A DNA stretch of 43,547 nt from Neobacillus mesonae (GCF_023715155.1 NZ_JAMBNQ010000041.1:1-43547), one strand, 5' to 3'; positions 26,617 through 35,190 are shown, counted from the first letter of the stretch. A program made the numbers and translations. The notes: generated from the letters alone by a model not told the origin.

Positions 26617-27670
26617 TTTCCAAAAGCTCTTCTTTATGGTGTTTCGTTCCTTTTATCAAGGACAAGATCCCAAAGACGGAGATTAGCATGCCAGCCATGG
26701 CAATGATTGGGTAGAAATTATGTTCAATTATCATTTGAATCAGTGTATATGACAGCACCATTGCCAATACCGGAGATACCAGCCAAACAGTCAACAGCTG
26801 TACAACAATATCTTTTTTCAAAACCGATTTTCCATGTTTGGCAAAGCCGATTCCAATAATCGATGACGTCGTAATTTGGGTCAGCGGAACGGGAATTCCT
26901 AACATAGAAGCAGCGGTTACAATGCCGGCTCCCGTTCCCGAGATTATGCAGCCTTCTTCCAGTTTAAGAGTGGTAATTTTTTTACCATTCGTCTCCAGAA
27001 CATGCCGTCCTAAAAGGATGACTCCAAGGGCAACGAATAATCCTCCCCAGAAGATGCCATTTCCTTTTGTTAAAATTCCGGCACCGACGAGGGGGCCGAC
27101 TGCATTGGCCACATTGTTCATCCCGGCTGAGAATGCTTCAAACAGTCCCATGAAAACAACCAAAATTGAAAGAAAAGGCACTGCTTTCCTGGTTGAAACC
27201 AGCCTATGCACCCATTTGCTTGTTAAAAATTTGGATGCGGCAATGGCAATTAAAAATGCCACAAATGGTGTTACCAGCCAAAACAACATAATCCAAATAA
27301 GATTCTCAGCAATTACTGACTGGTAAACCACTCCTGCACCAACTACCGCCCCTACGGCTACTTCGCTGGTGGAGAGCGGGATGCCGAAGATATTGGCCAA
27401 AAACAAGGACAATGCGGCGGCCGTCAGCACAATTAAAGCGAGTGGTACAGTGAAAGTACTTGACGGTACAATTCCGCTCCCAATGGTTTTGACAACTTCA
27501 CCGCCGCCAAGCCAGGCACCGAGAAAAACGGCAATACTGCAGCAAAACAATGCAATCCCTTTTTTAATAACACCAGATCCATAAGCAATTCCCATTGAAG
27601 CAGCTGCTCCGCTTCCGCCAATATTTAGTGCGAAAAATAAACCAATGATGATTGCTATTATTGAAAGCAT
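26597..27670 (-). CDS. cysP: Sulfate permease of the PiT family
   Basis: Probable sulfate importer. About 357 residues, ten to eleven membrane segments, with both PiT signature regions: ALNIGGSGAAASMGIAYGSG at the N-terminus and FSAGMNNVANAVGPLVGAGI in the middle. These follow B. subtilis CysP more closely than phosphate Pit. The ATG at 27670 lies eight bases after GGAGG; the in-frame ATG at 27676 is too close to it. It is followed by the 21-bp array and then sat. Confidence 0.92.
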   Translation of the reverse strand: MLSIIAIIIGLFFALNIGGSGAAASMGIAYGSGVIKKGIALFCCSIAVFLGAWLGGGEVVKTIGSGIVPSSTFTVPLALIVLTAAALSLFLANIFGIPLSTSEVAVGAVVGAGVVYQSVIAENLIWIMLFWLVTPFVAFLIAIAASKFLTSKWVHRLVSTRKAVPFLSILVVFMGLFEAFSAGMNNVANAVGPLVGAGILTKGNGIFWGGLFVALGVILLGRHVLETNGKKITTLKLEEGCIISGTGAGIVTAASMLGIPVPLTQITTSSIIGIGFAKHGKSVLKKDIVVQLLTVWLVSPVLAMVLSYTLIQMIIEHNFYPIIAMAGMLISVFGILSLIKGTKHHKEELLEKKISIR

Positions 27671-27683
27671 TGTCATGTCCTCC

Positions 27684-28400
27684 TTAGCGGGTGTGCAGTC
27701 CACATTCCGTCTTGCCTATCCCCGCCCACCTTCCTGCCCGTGAATCACCTTCATCAAGAACAGGCAGTGTACAAGGAAAACAGCCAATGCTAGGGTAGTT
27801 ATGATCATGTAATTTGTTATATGGGAGATCTTTTTTTCGGATATAGTTCCAGACGTCATCCCATGTCCAGTGAATTAATGGGCAGATCTTAATGTTTTTG
27901 AATTTCTCATCTTTATTGATAAATTCTGTATTAGCCCTTGTCGGTGATTGCTGCCGGCGAAGTCCTGAAATCCACGCCTGTTTTGCCGTTAATGTCTCCC
28001 TTAATGGAATCACTTTTCGAATCTCACAGCATTTATTTGGATTCTTTTTCCATAACGCGGATCCGAATTGTGCGGCCTGATCTTCAAGACTGATTTCAGG
28101 CTGTTTTCGTTCAATTCGCAAGCTTGGGAAACGGGCTTCCATTTTGTCAATCACCTCGTAGGTTTCAAGAAAATGCAATCCTGTATCCAGAAATACAATA
28201 TGGGCATCAGGCTTCACTTGATAAATCAGGTCAATTAGGACAATTGCTTCTGCACCAAAACTTGAGGCATAAACAATCTGTTTGTCTGAGTAGGTGCTGT
28301 AAGCCCACTCCAGTACATGCCCAGCCCCTTTCGTTTTATCCTGATCCTCAAAAGAGTCTGATATTTGTTTCCAATTTTCATATGTTACAGCATTCGTCAT
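27684..28400 (-). CDS. cysH: Phosphoadenylyl/adenylyl-sulfate reductase
   Basis: Reduces PAPS or APS to sulfite with thioredoxin. About 238 residues: YASSFGAEAIVLIDLI, FLDTGLHFLETYEVID, WISGLRRQQSPTRAN, and a C-terminal ECGLHTR with the catalytic Cys. CC at NKCCEIRK and CFPC near the end give the CC...CxxC pattern of the 4Fe-4S, APS-using type. The ATG at 28400 follows GGAGG by eight bases, which excludes the longer frame to 28478. First enzyme gene of the SAM-controlled operon. Confidence 0.94.
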   Translation of the reverse strand: MTNAVTYENWKQISDSFEDQDKTKGAGHVLEWAYSTYSDKQIVYASSFGAEAIVLIDLIYQVKPDAHIVFLDTGLHFLETYEVIDKMEARFPSLRIERKQPEISLEDQAAQFGSALWKKNPNKCCEIRKVIPLRETLTAKQAWISGLRRQQSPTRANTEFINKDEKFKNIKICPLIHWTWDDVWNYIRKKDLPYNKLHDHNYPSIGCFPCTLPVLDEGDSRAGRWAGIGKTECGLHTR

Positions 28401-28430
28401 AGCGGTAACCTCCTTCATTTTCCTGCAGGC

Positions 28431-28488
28431 CTGCCTTTTTTTGTATAAAAAAAGGCAGTCTGCCACGTTTGATAACATGGAGACCGCC
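28431..28488 (-). promoter_or_regulatory. Overlapping hairpins between yezD and cysH
   Basis: Hairpin 1 (28488-28454) is a ~15-bp stem with one bulge followed by seven T residues, a normal terminator. Hairpin 2 (28458-28431) pairs CTGCCTTTTTTT with AAAAAAAGGCAG, 12 bp perfect, using the 3' arm and T run of hairpin 1. They cannot form together. This looks like a second attenuator or a partial terminator inside the operon. Confidence 0.65.
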
Positions 28489-28502
28489 TCTAGTTTGTCT
28501 AG

Positions 28503-28658
28503 TCAGCGCTTTTTATTCGATTGAAGACGAACCTTTTCATTTTTTTCAATCTGCACAATCTTACCATCTTGAACCACTAGAGTGATGGAGCCAAATTTTA
28601 AAGATTCCAACATTTTTTCCAAATGTGCAATCAGTTCTTCGCGTTCCTCATTCTTCAG
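28503..28658 (-). CDS. yezD: YezD-family small protein
   Basis: A 51-residue protein (LKNEEREELIAHLEKML, then FGSITLVVQDGKIVQIEKNEK) of the YezD/DUF2292 family, often found in sulfur operons; role unknown. The in-frame ATG at 28694 lies inside the riboswitch terminator and has no ribosome site. The CTG at 28658 has AAAAGGGGG eight bases before it, so I take CTG as the likely start. It is the first gene after the riboswitch. Confidence 0.7.
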   Translation of the reverse strand: MKNEEREELIAHLEKMLESLKFGSITLVVQDGKIVQIEKNEKVRLQSNKKR

Positions 28659-28679
28659 TTGATTCGCCCCCTTTTCGTA

Positions 28680-28825
28680 AAAAAACCTATCCATTCGGTC
28701 GGATAAGGCGAACGAATCTGGTCATCACCTTATCTCTCAAAATGATATCATTTTGCTGGATTTGGCACCTTGCATTGCAGGTTGCCGGGCTTCATTGGAC
28801 CAGTCCCTCAGCCGCTCTTGATAAG
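28680..28825 (-). ncRNA. SAM-I riboswitch (S-box) with terminator
   Basis: The aptamer (28825-28729) begins CTTATCAAGAGCGG and contains GCTGAGGGACTGG, ATGAAGCCCGGCAACC, AAGGTGCCAAATCCAGC and the closing GAGAGATAAG, the conserved S-box core. A terminator stem (28708-28686, CCTTATCC / GGATAGG) with a T run follows. SAM binding should end transcription, so the sulfate genes are on when SAM is low. A -10 TATAAT lies at 28884-28879. Confidence 0.96.
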
Positions 28826-28959
28826 AATAAATGGATATTTGATGAAATTAATCCTACCATACCCATAGGTTTTCTGCAATTATAAATTAAACAATTTTTA
28901 GAAAAAGTTTCAAATTAGTCCATTCGGCTTATTTTTTTCCGGGATTATAGAACAAAAAA

Positions 28960-29001
28960 AAGCCTGAAAGACAGTAAAATGCTCACTGTCATATCAGGCT
29001 T
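28960..29001 (-). terminator. Terminator of pepF-sirC
   Basis: AAGCCTGA and TCAGGCTT pair around an inner ACAGT / ACTGT stem; a run of eight T residues follows on the minus strand. Confidence 0.85.
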
Positions 29002-29005
29002 ATTC

Positions 29006-29611
29006 TTAAACACTGCATATGCGTAATAAAAACTTATCCCTCAAACACTGGTTAGTTCTATATTGTTCATCTAAAAGCTCTTCTAAAAGATTGTTTTTAT
29101 CTTCCGGTAATAGATCCAGCTCTTTTATTTTGCGGCGGCATTGGGATAAAAACGATATATACTCTTCCCATGACTGGTCAAATTGCAATTCCAAACTCTG
29201 TTTCAACCGTCGTGTCAGCTTCGGACTCGCTCCATTCGTGGTAACAGCAATTTGCAGTTCTCCCCGCTTAATCGTCGCTGGAAAGGTAACATTCCCCTCC
29301 TCTGCATTGTCAGCCACACATACCAAATGGTTCAATGAAAGCTGACAGGCAAAGGTTCGGTTTGTTTCGCGGTCATTGGTTGCAAGAATCACCAGAAATG
29401 CGTGGTTAAAGTCATCGAGTTTGGCTTTACGGCATATCAGCTCACAGCCTATTTCCTCTGAAAAAGCAATGACATCCTCGCAAAATTCCGGTGATATAAA
29501 GACAATTACAGCATGCTCTGCGTTTAGTGACCTTGCCTTTCGGGCAGCAATCTTTCCACCGCCGGCAATGACTATTTTTTTCCCCGTTAAATTAATAAAC
29601 AACGGCTGCAT
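29006..29611 (-). CDS. sirC: Precorrin-2 dehydrogenase (SirC/YlnF type)
   Basis: Oxidises precorrin-2 to sirohydrochlorin with NAD, the middle step of siroheme synthesis. 201 residues: NLTGKKIVIAGGGKIAARKA is a Rossmann nucleotide site, and VCVADNAEEGNVTFPATIKRGELQIAVTTNGASPKL (residues ~93-130, read in parts) is the CysG/Met8p core. The start codon overlaps the pepF end region (AGGTGAGAG spans the pepF stop), so it is coupled to pepF, not to the SAM-controlled operon where its partners lie. Confidence 0.9.
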   Translation of the reverse strand: MQPLFINLTGKKIVIAGGGKIAARKARSLNAEHAVIVFISPEFCEDVIAFSEEIGCELICRKAKLDDFNHAFLVILATNDRETNRTFACQLSLNHLVCVADNAEEGNVTFPATIKRGELQIAVTTNGASPKLTRRLKQSLELQFDQSWEEYISFLSQCRRKIKELDLLPEDKNNLLEELLDEQYRTNQCLRDKFLLRICSV

Positions 29612-29621
29612 ATTCTCTCAC

Positions 29622-31409
29622 CTATTTGGAAAACTCAGTAACCAGCTGATCAAACCGGCTTAACGCATGATCAATCGGCTCAGACGTGGTTAAATCTACG
29701 CCTGTTTTCTTGAGCAATTCCAGTGGATAGTCAGAGCCGCCGCTTTTTAAGAATTCCAAGTAAGATGTTTTGATTTCCTGATCCCCTGAAAGCAGTTTTT
29801 CGGCAATATGGATCGCAGAGGCAAATCCTGTTGCATACTTATACACATAAAACGGACGGTAGAAATGAGGAATTCTTGACCATCCATATTTTACCTCGTC
29901 ATCAAATACCACAATTTCCCCATTGTATTGTCTAAATAAGGATTCATAAATTTTATTAAAAGCTTCCACATTGAGAGGCGTGCCGGCCTCTGCCATTTCA
30001 TGAGTTATTTTTTCAAACTCGGCAAACATTACCTGGGTGAAAAAGGTTCCACGGAACTGATCAATGAAATGATTAAGCAGGTGTTTGCGAATCTGTTCAT
30101 TTGTCTCCTTATTCAGTAAATAATGAATCAGCAGGACTTCATTTACCGTAGAAGCCACTTCAGCCACAAAAATACTATATCCGGCCGAGATCCTTGGCTG
30201 ATGTTTGCTGGAATAATAAGAATGCATGGCATGGCCAAATTCATGAATCATTGTAAACATGCTGTCTAAATCATCATGGTGATTTAATAATACAAATGGG
30301 TGAACATCATATACTCCTAAGTTATAGGCGCCGGACCGCTTTCCTGGTGTTTCCCGGACATCAATGTAACGGGAGTCTTTGAATGATTTTAATGCAGCAG
30401 CATACTCCTTACCAAGCGGAGTCAATGCTTGTAAAAGGGTATCATATGCTTCATCATAGGAAATCTCTAATTTTACTCCCTTTACAAGTGGAACATTTAA
30501 ATCATATTGACGCAGTTCCTCCAAACCAAGCTTTTCTTTTCTTAACTGGGTATAACGGTGAAGCGGTGCAATATTTGCCTTAGTTGCAGTAATTAAATTT
30601 TCATAGACTTCTCTAGGAACCTTATCCCCAAACAATCCTTTTTCCAATGCGGAAGGATAATTTCTCAGTCTGGCAAGGGTAACGTTCGTTTTAATGTTTG
30701 CTGCGAGTGTCGAAGCGATGGAATTTTTTAATTGAAGATAAGGCTTGTAATAGGCTTTGTAAGCCTCTTTTCGCTTATCCCGGTCCTCATCCTCAATTAA
30801 TTTCGAATACATGCCGCGTGTTAGCTCAACTTTCATCCCTTCTTCATTGGTAACATCGCCAAATTTAATGTCAGCATTATTGATCATACTGTACGTATGG
30901 CTTGGGGCTGAAAGTGCTTCGCCAAGCTGGGACAGGATTTCTTCTTTTTCCTTTGTAAGAACATGTTCTTTATAACGGAACGCATCCAAAAGATCCTGTT
31001 CAAAGTATTCAAGCTTTGGCTCCTGTTTGATGTACCCCTTCAACGTATTTTCTTCTAAGCTTAATAAAAACGGCATAAAAAACGATGAAGCAGCACTCAT
31101 TTTCACCGCCAGCTGTTTGGCACGATCAACTAAGGATTGTGCATTAGGATCCCTCGTATCCACATCTGCCTGGAGCATCCCATACACATATACAAGGTTA
31201 AATTTACTGGATACTTCTTCCTTTTGTGAAAGATACTGATAAAGTGACGCCCCATCATTTATGGATCCGTCAAACTGCTTTAATTTTGGCAGCATGGATT
31301 CAATATATTGATAATCCTTTTCCCAATCGGCAGCGGAAGCATATACATCCTCAAAACGCCACTTTTCTTTTTCCGGTACATCTTCACGTGATTGATAAGT
31401 AACTGTCAT
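29622..31409 (-). CDS. pepF: Oligoendopeptidase F
   Basis: A cytoplasmic zinc peptidase of family M3. 595 residues, normal length. The zinc site is MIHEFGHAMHSYY (HExxH) with downstream FVAEVASTVNE giving the third ligand. The C-terminal SRIPHFYRPFYVYKYATG is the typical M3 substrate region. ATG 31409 lies six bases after GGGGG. It degrades short peptides; link to siroheme is only through the shared transcript. Confidence 0.94.
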   Translation of the reverse strand: MTVTYQSREDVPEKEKWRFEDVYASAADWEKDYQYIESMLPKLKQFDGSINDGASLYQYLSQKEEVSSKFNLVYVYGMLQADVDTRDPNAQSLVDRAKQLAVKMSAASSFFMPFLLSLEENTLKGYIKQEPKLEYFEQDLLDAFRYKEHVLTKEKEEILSQLGEALSAPSHTYSMINNADIKFGDVTNEEGMKVELTRGMYSKLIEDEDRDKRKEAYKAYYKPYLQLKNSIASTLAANIKTNVTLARLRNYPSALEKGLFGDKVPREVYENLITATKANIAPLHRYTQLRKEKLGLEELRQYDLNVPLVKGVKLEISYDEAYDTLLQALTPLGKEYAAALKSFKDSRYIDVRETPGKRSGAYNLGVYDVHPFVLLNHHDDLDSMFTMIHEFGHAMHSYYSSKHQPRISAGYSIFVAEVASTVNEVLLIHYLLNKETNEQIRKHLLNHFIDQFRGTFFTQVMFAEFEKITHEMAEAGTPLNVEAFNKIYESLFRQYNGEIVVFDDEVKYGWSRIPHFYRPFYVYKYATGFASAIHIAEKLLSGDQEIKTSYLEFLKSGGSDYPLELLKKTGVDLTTSEPIDHALSRFDQLVTEFSK

Positions 31410-31485
31410 GTACATCCCCCTTACAAGTGTTATTCCTTTATTTTACCATTCCCGATTAAAAAATTAGAAAATATAACCTTTCTTT

Positions 31486-31594
31486 TTGCAGCATTCCCCA
31501 AACTTGTTATAATCAACATTAAGTGAAACAACAATCAGCAGGGGTTTTACTGCCCGTTAATTCCGGATAAATCTTTGCTATTTAGGGTGAGCAT
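31486..31594 (+). promoter_or_regulatory. Promoter and conserved leader element, copy 2
   Basis: TTGCAG (31486-31491), a 16-base spacer and TATAAT (31508-31513) form a promoter. From 31533 to 31594 the leader aligns without gaps to 13757-13818. A GCAG / CTGC or GGG / CCC pairing is possible just before GTTAA. Confidence 0.5.
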
Positions 31595-32518
31595 ATGAGA
31601 AAAAAATATGAAAATATAGATGCCGTTAGAAGCAATAAATCAATGAAAGATATGCTGCGCTGGAATAAGGAAAGACGCAGTAAAGTAAAAGATTTAACGG
31701 TACAAATTGAGCAATCACCGGTTAAAAAAATCAATGAACTGCATCAAAACAGGAGCCTGACTTCCTATACCTGGATTGGCCATTCCACATTTTTTATCCA
31801 AATGAATGGGCTTAATATTCTAACAGATCCAGTGTGGGCCAAACGGATGGGCTATGAGAAACGCTCAACGGAACCTGGAATCGCCCTAGAAGACATGCCG
31901 GACATCGACGCGGTCTTCATTTCACATGGACACTATGATCATCTAGACTTTCCAACACTGAAAAAATTAAAAGGAAATCCGCATTATTTTGTTCCTGCCG
32001 GGTTAAAGCGGCTGTTAAATCGCAGGGGATATCAAAACGTAACCGAAATGAATTGGTGGGAACAGATGGATTATAAAGGGATCACGATTCATTTTGTCCC
32101 TGCACAGCACTGGACGAGGAGAACGCTGACTGACATGAATACTTCTCATTGGGGCGGATTCGTTTTTCAATCAGCACAAGAGACCTATTTTTTTGTCGGC
32201 GATACCGGGTATTTTGCGGGTTTTAAACAAATAGCCGAGCGCTTTAACATCGATACGGTATTTATGCCCATCGGAGCTTACGAGCCGGAATGGTTTATGG
32301 CTCCTGCCCATATCTCACCGGAGGACAGTGTGAAAGCCTTCATCGAGTTAGATGCGAAAACGTTCGTACCCATGCATTATGGTACTTATCGTTTGGCTGA
32401 TGACACCGGACCTGAAGCATTACAACGTTTAGAACAGGCATGGACTGACAACAGTCTTTCAAAAGAGCAGCTGAAAGTGATGTTATTAGGGGAGACAGTA
32501 TTTGAGGGCGGTGATTAA
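31595..32518 (+). CDS. MBL-fold metallo-hydrolase (UlaG/NAPE-PLD-like)
   Basis: 307 residues. The metallo-beta-lactamase metal site is complete: His111, His113, Asp115 and His116 in ISHGHYDHLD, with GDTGYFAGF supplying the bridging Asp and PMHYGTYRL a late His. IGHSTFFIQMNGLNILTDP is typical of the UlaG/NAPE-PLD group, which acts on phosphodiesters or lactones. The substrate is unknown. AGGGTGA precedes the ATG. Confidence 0.87.
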   Translation: MRKKYENIDAVRSNKSMKDMLRWNKERRSKVKDLTVQIEQSPVKKINELHQNRSLTSYTWIGHSTFFIQMNGLNILTDPVWAKRMGYEKRSTEPGIALEDMPDIDAVFISHGHYDHLDFPTLKKLKGNPHYFVPAGLKRLLNRRGYQNVTEMNWWEQMDYKGITIHFVPAQHWTRRTLTDMNTSHWGGFVFQSAQETYFFVGDTGYFAGFKQIAERFNIDTVFMPIGAYEPEWFMAPAHISPEDSVKAFIELDAKTFVPMHYGTYRLADDTGPEALQRLEQAWTDNSLSKEQLKVMLLGETVFEGGD

Positions 32519-32541
32519 CACCTGCCCTCAATGATTAAGTA

Positions 32542-32712
32542 TTATGACGTGACCGCTTCGTAATCGCGGATTTCTTTATATAAATCTTTTAATTCCGATA
32601 AGCTTCCTTCGTAAAGGTGCTTATTTTTTATTTTGAATACACCTGATTTAATTAGCTTCTCAATCAAAATTTGTCTTTCTCTCTGGACAGCATCTTGAAG
32701 AAAATCTTTCAT
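32542..32712 (-). CDS. FbpA-like small basic protein
   Basis: A 56-residue protein (MKDFLQDAVQRERQILIEKL, then KNKHLYEGSLSELKDLYKEI). It fits the Fur-regulated basic protein A family of Bacillus: two amphipathic helices joined by a GVFK turn. FbpA helps Fur and the sRNA FsrA repress iron-using enzymes in B. subtilis; that function here is a family inference. GGAGGG lies seven bases before ATG. I did not find a certain Fur box. Confidence 0.7.
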   Translation of the reverse strand: MKDFLQDAVQRERQILIEKLIKSGVFKIKNKHLYEGSLSELKDLYKEIRDYEAVTS

Positions 32713-32892
32713 TCAGGATCCCTCCATTCATTTTGAACACCACTTCCGACTCCCTTAGTCATTATAAATATCCTTTTTTTCAAAGTCTGTCGAAATAACA
32801 GATGATAAAAAATTTGTTACGGTTCTTTAATGAACGCCCAATTGGACACCAAATTTTTAATCATTATGTTACAATCGTTATGTTTGAAAAAT

Positions 32893-32920
32893 AAAAAACG
32901 AAGGAGCAAACCCCTTCGTT
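32893..32920 (-). terminator. Terminator overlapping a small gene's stop
   Basis: AACGAAGG and CCTTCGTT form an 8-bp stem followed by TTTTAT on the minus strand; the stem begins at the stop codon of the 46-residue gene. Confidence 0.8.
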
Positions 32921-33060
32921 TACTGTCCATCCGCGCCATTTTGAGTAACTTTTCGAATATGGTTATTCTGAAAGTTATCTTCCTTAGCAGCCTCAACCTT
33001 GTCATCTAACAATTTCTTTTGGTCAACAACGATGGATTGAATATGCTTTTTCTTTGCCAT
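32920..33060 (-). CDS. Small hypothetical protein, 46 residues
   Basis: MAKKKHIQSIVVDQKKLLDD followed by KVEAAKEDNFQNNHIRKV and a short tail. It is charged and soluble. GGGGGGATCAG precedes the ATG, and a terminator follows the stop, so it is very likely a real gene. I do not recognise the family; size and composition resemble small spore-associated proteins, which is only a guess. Confidence 0.6.
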   Translation of the reverse strand: MAKKKHIQSIVVDQKKLLDDKVEAAKEDNFQNNHIRKVTQNGADGQ

Positions 33061-33180
33061 ACTGATCCCCCCTTTTTTCCGCACTACTATTTTGCTTATT
33101 TTTTCAAAAAATAATCATCAGTATGGTATAATAAAATTTAAAGTTACCTAATATTGGTATTTATAAAAGGAGGAACTTTT

Positions 33181-33372
33181 ATGTGGCTGCTGATTGGCAT
33201 AGGAGCATTTTTAAGCTTCGGCTTTCTTGTAGACCTATGGTATAAAAGAAAAGGCATCCGTCAAACTAACCCCGTAGAAAACTCCAAACACGTTTCAAGT
33301 TCAGAAAGAATCTATATAGAATCGTATATGCATAATATGAGGAATGACCAACATGGGAATGGCGGGATATAG
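33181..33372 (+). CDS. Small membrane protein, 63 residues
   Basis: One N-terminal membrane helix (WLLIGIGAFLSFGFLVDLWY), then a positively charged KRKG stop-transfer and a polar tail, so N-out/C-in is likely. AAAAGGAGG lies eight bases before the ATG at 33181, and TATAAT sits near 33127. The ORF to 33154 lacks a site. Function unknown. Confidence 0.65.
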   Translation: MWLLIGIGAFLSFGFLVDLWYKRKGIRQTNPVENSKHVSSSERIYIESYMHNMRNDQHGNGGI

Positions 33373-34137
33373 ATTTGGGTTTGAATAGTATTCATTATAA
33401 CAATGAGACCGATATCAATTTGTATAGACTACTGCCAGGCCCGAAACACAAAATGAGCTCCTCCTTCGTGACAACAATAAATATACTTGAAGGTATTTTC
33501 GGCTTGAACAAATCTTGACTTATTACCATCTAGATCAAGATATATGTCTTTTACAAAAAATAAAACATACCCCCCAATACGTTATGTTAGCCCATAAGAT
33601 AATCTTCATCTTTTTCAATAGAATCTTGTAAATTTATGAGCGTTTCTAAATATTTTCGTTATAATCTCGATTAAAAGGGCTCAAATATTTGTTTAAAATC
33701 AGCACTACTTCATCCATACCTATTGCAATCCTCTTCACAACAAATTCTCTTATTATACAATATTTTTTTGCACAAAACGGCCTCTTAGTTCAAATCATTA
33801 CCACCTGTCCAACGAGTGGTTGGAATACCGCAATAAGCCTATTACCGTCCTGTGTCTATTGGCGCTGGCCTTCATTTAATTTAAGCAAAATCTTCCATCC
33901 CTTTTTAACAAAAGCACCCCTTCCTTTAAGTGTCACATCAAAGTTAGGTAGGAAAAGTAAATAAATGAACTATAATTTCTTTTCAACAAAGTATTTTCAC
34001 AGTATTCGACTGAAGAAGATAAAATATCTAATATAAAAGAAAATTACATAGGTGCACACTCAATAGATCCTTTTTTAAGGAATACTTTCCTTTTTATTGT
34101 AAAAGATAATTTTGTAAATTAGTTTCGGGAGGTTAGT
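33373..34137. other. 765-bp gap with decayed coding fragments
   Basis: No intact gene. On the minus strand there are protein-like fragments without starts: 33590-33429 ends FKYIYCCHEGGAHFVFRAWQ, and near 33717-33600 a frame MDEVVLILNKYLSPFNRDYN stops and resumes in another frame (ETLINLQDSIEKDEDYLMG). A TATAAT promoter-like site lies before the latter. It looks like one or two broken small genes. Confidence 0.4.
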
Positions 34138-34467
34138 ATGAATAAATTATCGAAGATTCTCTCACTTTCACTTTTATTATGCCTGATGATCATGACAATG
34201 AACTTTCAAAATGTTAAAGCACAGCAGCCAGACTATGCAAAATGGGGTCAAATGGCTATAGGTGAAATAAAGAAAAAATACGCAGATAGTGAAGTTACTG
34301 AATACGAATATTTGGGAAGGACGACCGTCTCTAACAGTAAATCAAGAGACACCTTTGATTTTGTCGTAAAAAAGAATACAGAAAAAAATATAGTGAGGGT
34401 ATATGTTTTCTTTAACCCACAAACCAATCAATTAATAAACATCCAAACCAAATTAATACAACAGTAA
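34138..34467 (+). CDS. Secreted DUF3889 (YqzG-like) protein
   Basis: 109 residues with a Sec signal peptide (LSKILSLSLLLCLMIMTMN, cleavage near VKA-QQ). The mature part begins PDYAKWGQMAIGEIKKKY and continues EYEYLGRTTVSN, the DUF3889 pattern known from B. subtilis YqzG. Small secreted alpha/beta protein of unknown role. CGGGAGG precedes the ATG, and a strong terminator follows. Confidence 0.72.
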   Translation: MNKLSKILSLSLLLCLMIMTMNFQNVKAQQPDYAKWGQMAIGEIKKKYADSEVTEYEYLGRTTVSNSKSRDTFDFVVKKNTEKNIVRVYVFFNPQTNQLINIQTKLIQQ

Positions 34468-34477
34468 TGTATAAACT

Positions 34478-34504
34478 ATTCCTGGCGCAGCCGGGAATTT
34501 TTTT
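34478..34504 (+). terminator. Terminator after the DUF3889 gene
   Basis: ATTCCTGGC and GCCGGGAAT form a 9-bp stem with one wobble and a three-base loop, followed by seven T residues. Confidence 0.88.
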
Positions 34505-34655
34505 GTGCCGAAAAAGGTTTTCATGAAAAAGAACAAATTTTTTCCGCCTTGCAAATCCTTCATAAAGTAACCTGTCCCTCGTTGGATAACAAAAATAGGC
34601 TGCCGCAGCAACCTTCTTTTTGGAAATTCTCATTTTTTATACATACGAATTATGA

Positions 34656-34937
34656 CTAATATTCCCCTTCAAAAGGAGTGAACGGAATACTTAATCTATT
34701 TTCCACTGCACGAAGCCGCCGATTCACTCTTTGGAGACGGCGTTGGAGTTGATCAATTTCCTTTGCCTGCTGATCGTTTTGTCTTTCTAATTGATTCACT
34801 TTCCGTTCAAGCTGCCTCCATTGAGGTAATTGAAATAATTGAGACAGTTGCCTATTTGTGTAATGTTGATCTTGCGTTACATATGGATTGTAGTCAGACT
34901 GAATTTGTGGGATTTGATAATTTCCATACGGATACAA
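34656..34937 (-). CDS. Small coiled-coil protein
   Basis: 93 residues. The N-terminal 40 are rich in Tyr, Gln and Pro (MYPYGNYQIPQIQ), and the next 40 form a strong coiled coil (LERKVNQLERQNDQQAKEID). This resembles Bacillus spore-coat-associated small proteins in composition. I cannot name the family. The ATG lies nine bases after GAGATGCTCAG, a weak site. Confidence 0.55.
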   Translation of the reverse strand: MYPYGNYQIPQIQSDYNPYVTQDQHYTNRQLSQLFQLPQWRQLERKVNQLERQNDQQAKEIDQLQRRLQRVNRRLRAVENRLSIPFTPFEGEY

Positions 34938-35008
34938 CTGAGCATCTCTCCTTTTGGGTTTCTAAGTTTTAGATTATGCGGGCAATGGCAGTGTGAAACG
35001 GCGAATAC

Positions 35009-35187
35009 CTAGAGAGTGCTATTAAAATATTCCCAAAACATTTGTCTGACTTCTTTTACCTGCGTAATGGTTTCCGTTAATTTCACATATTTTTTAGGAT
35101 TTACCCTTATACCATTCAATGATGACAAATCTTCCAAGCATTTTATCTCGTTAATGTTCAGAAACTGAATAAATGAATATTTATTTC
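35009..35187 (-). pseudogene. C-terminal fragment of an unknown gene
   Basis: An open frame without a start encodes YSFIQFLNINEIKCLEDLSS and ends REVRQ-like MFWEYFNSTL (residues read from the minus strand). The frame is protein-like but opens right after the dinB remnant. It looks like a gene that lost its front. Confidence 0.4.
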
Positions 35188-35190
35188 GAA

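Noticed and set aside
26485..26706. Plus-strand 73-codon gene with ISE repeats
   Set aside because: No ribosome site; its second half is antisense to cysP.
28431..28488. T-box or second riboswitch
   Set aside because: The spacer is too short for an aptamer and lacks a T-box AGGGTGGNACCGCG sequence.
33689..33964. 91-codon plus-strand frame
   Set aside because: No ribosome site, odd composition, and it lies opposite a promoter-like site and gene remnants.
34412..34633. Minus-strand 73-codon frame
   Set aside because: It runs through the terminator of the DUF3889 gene and has no ribosome site.
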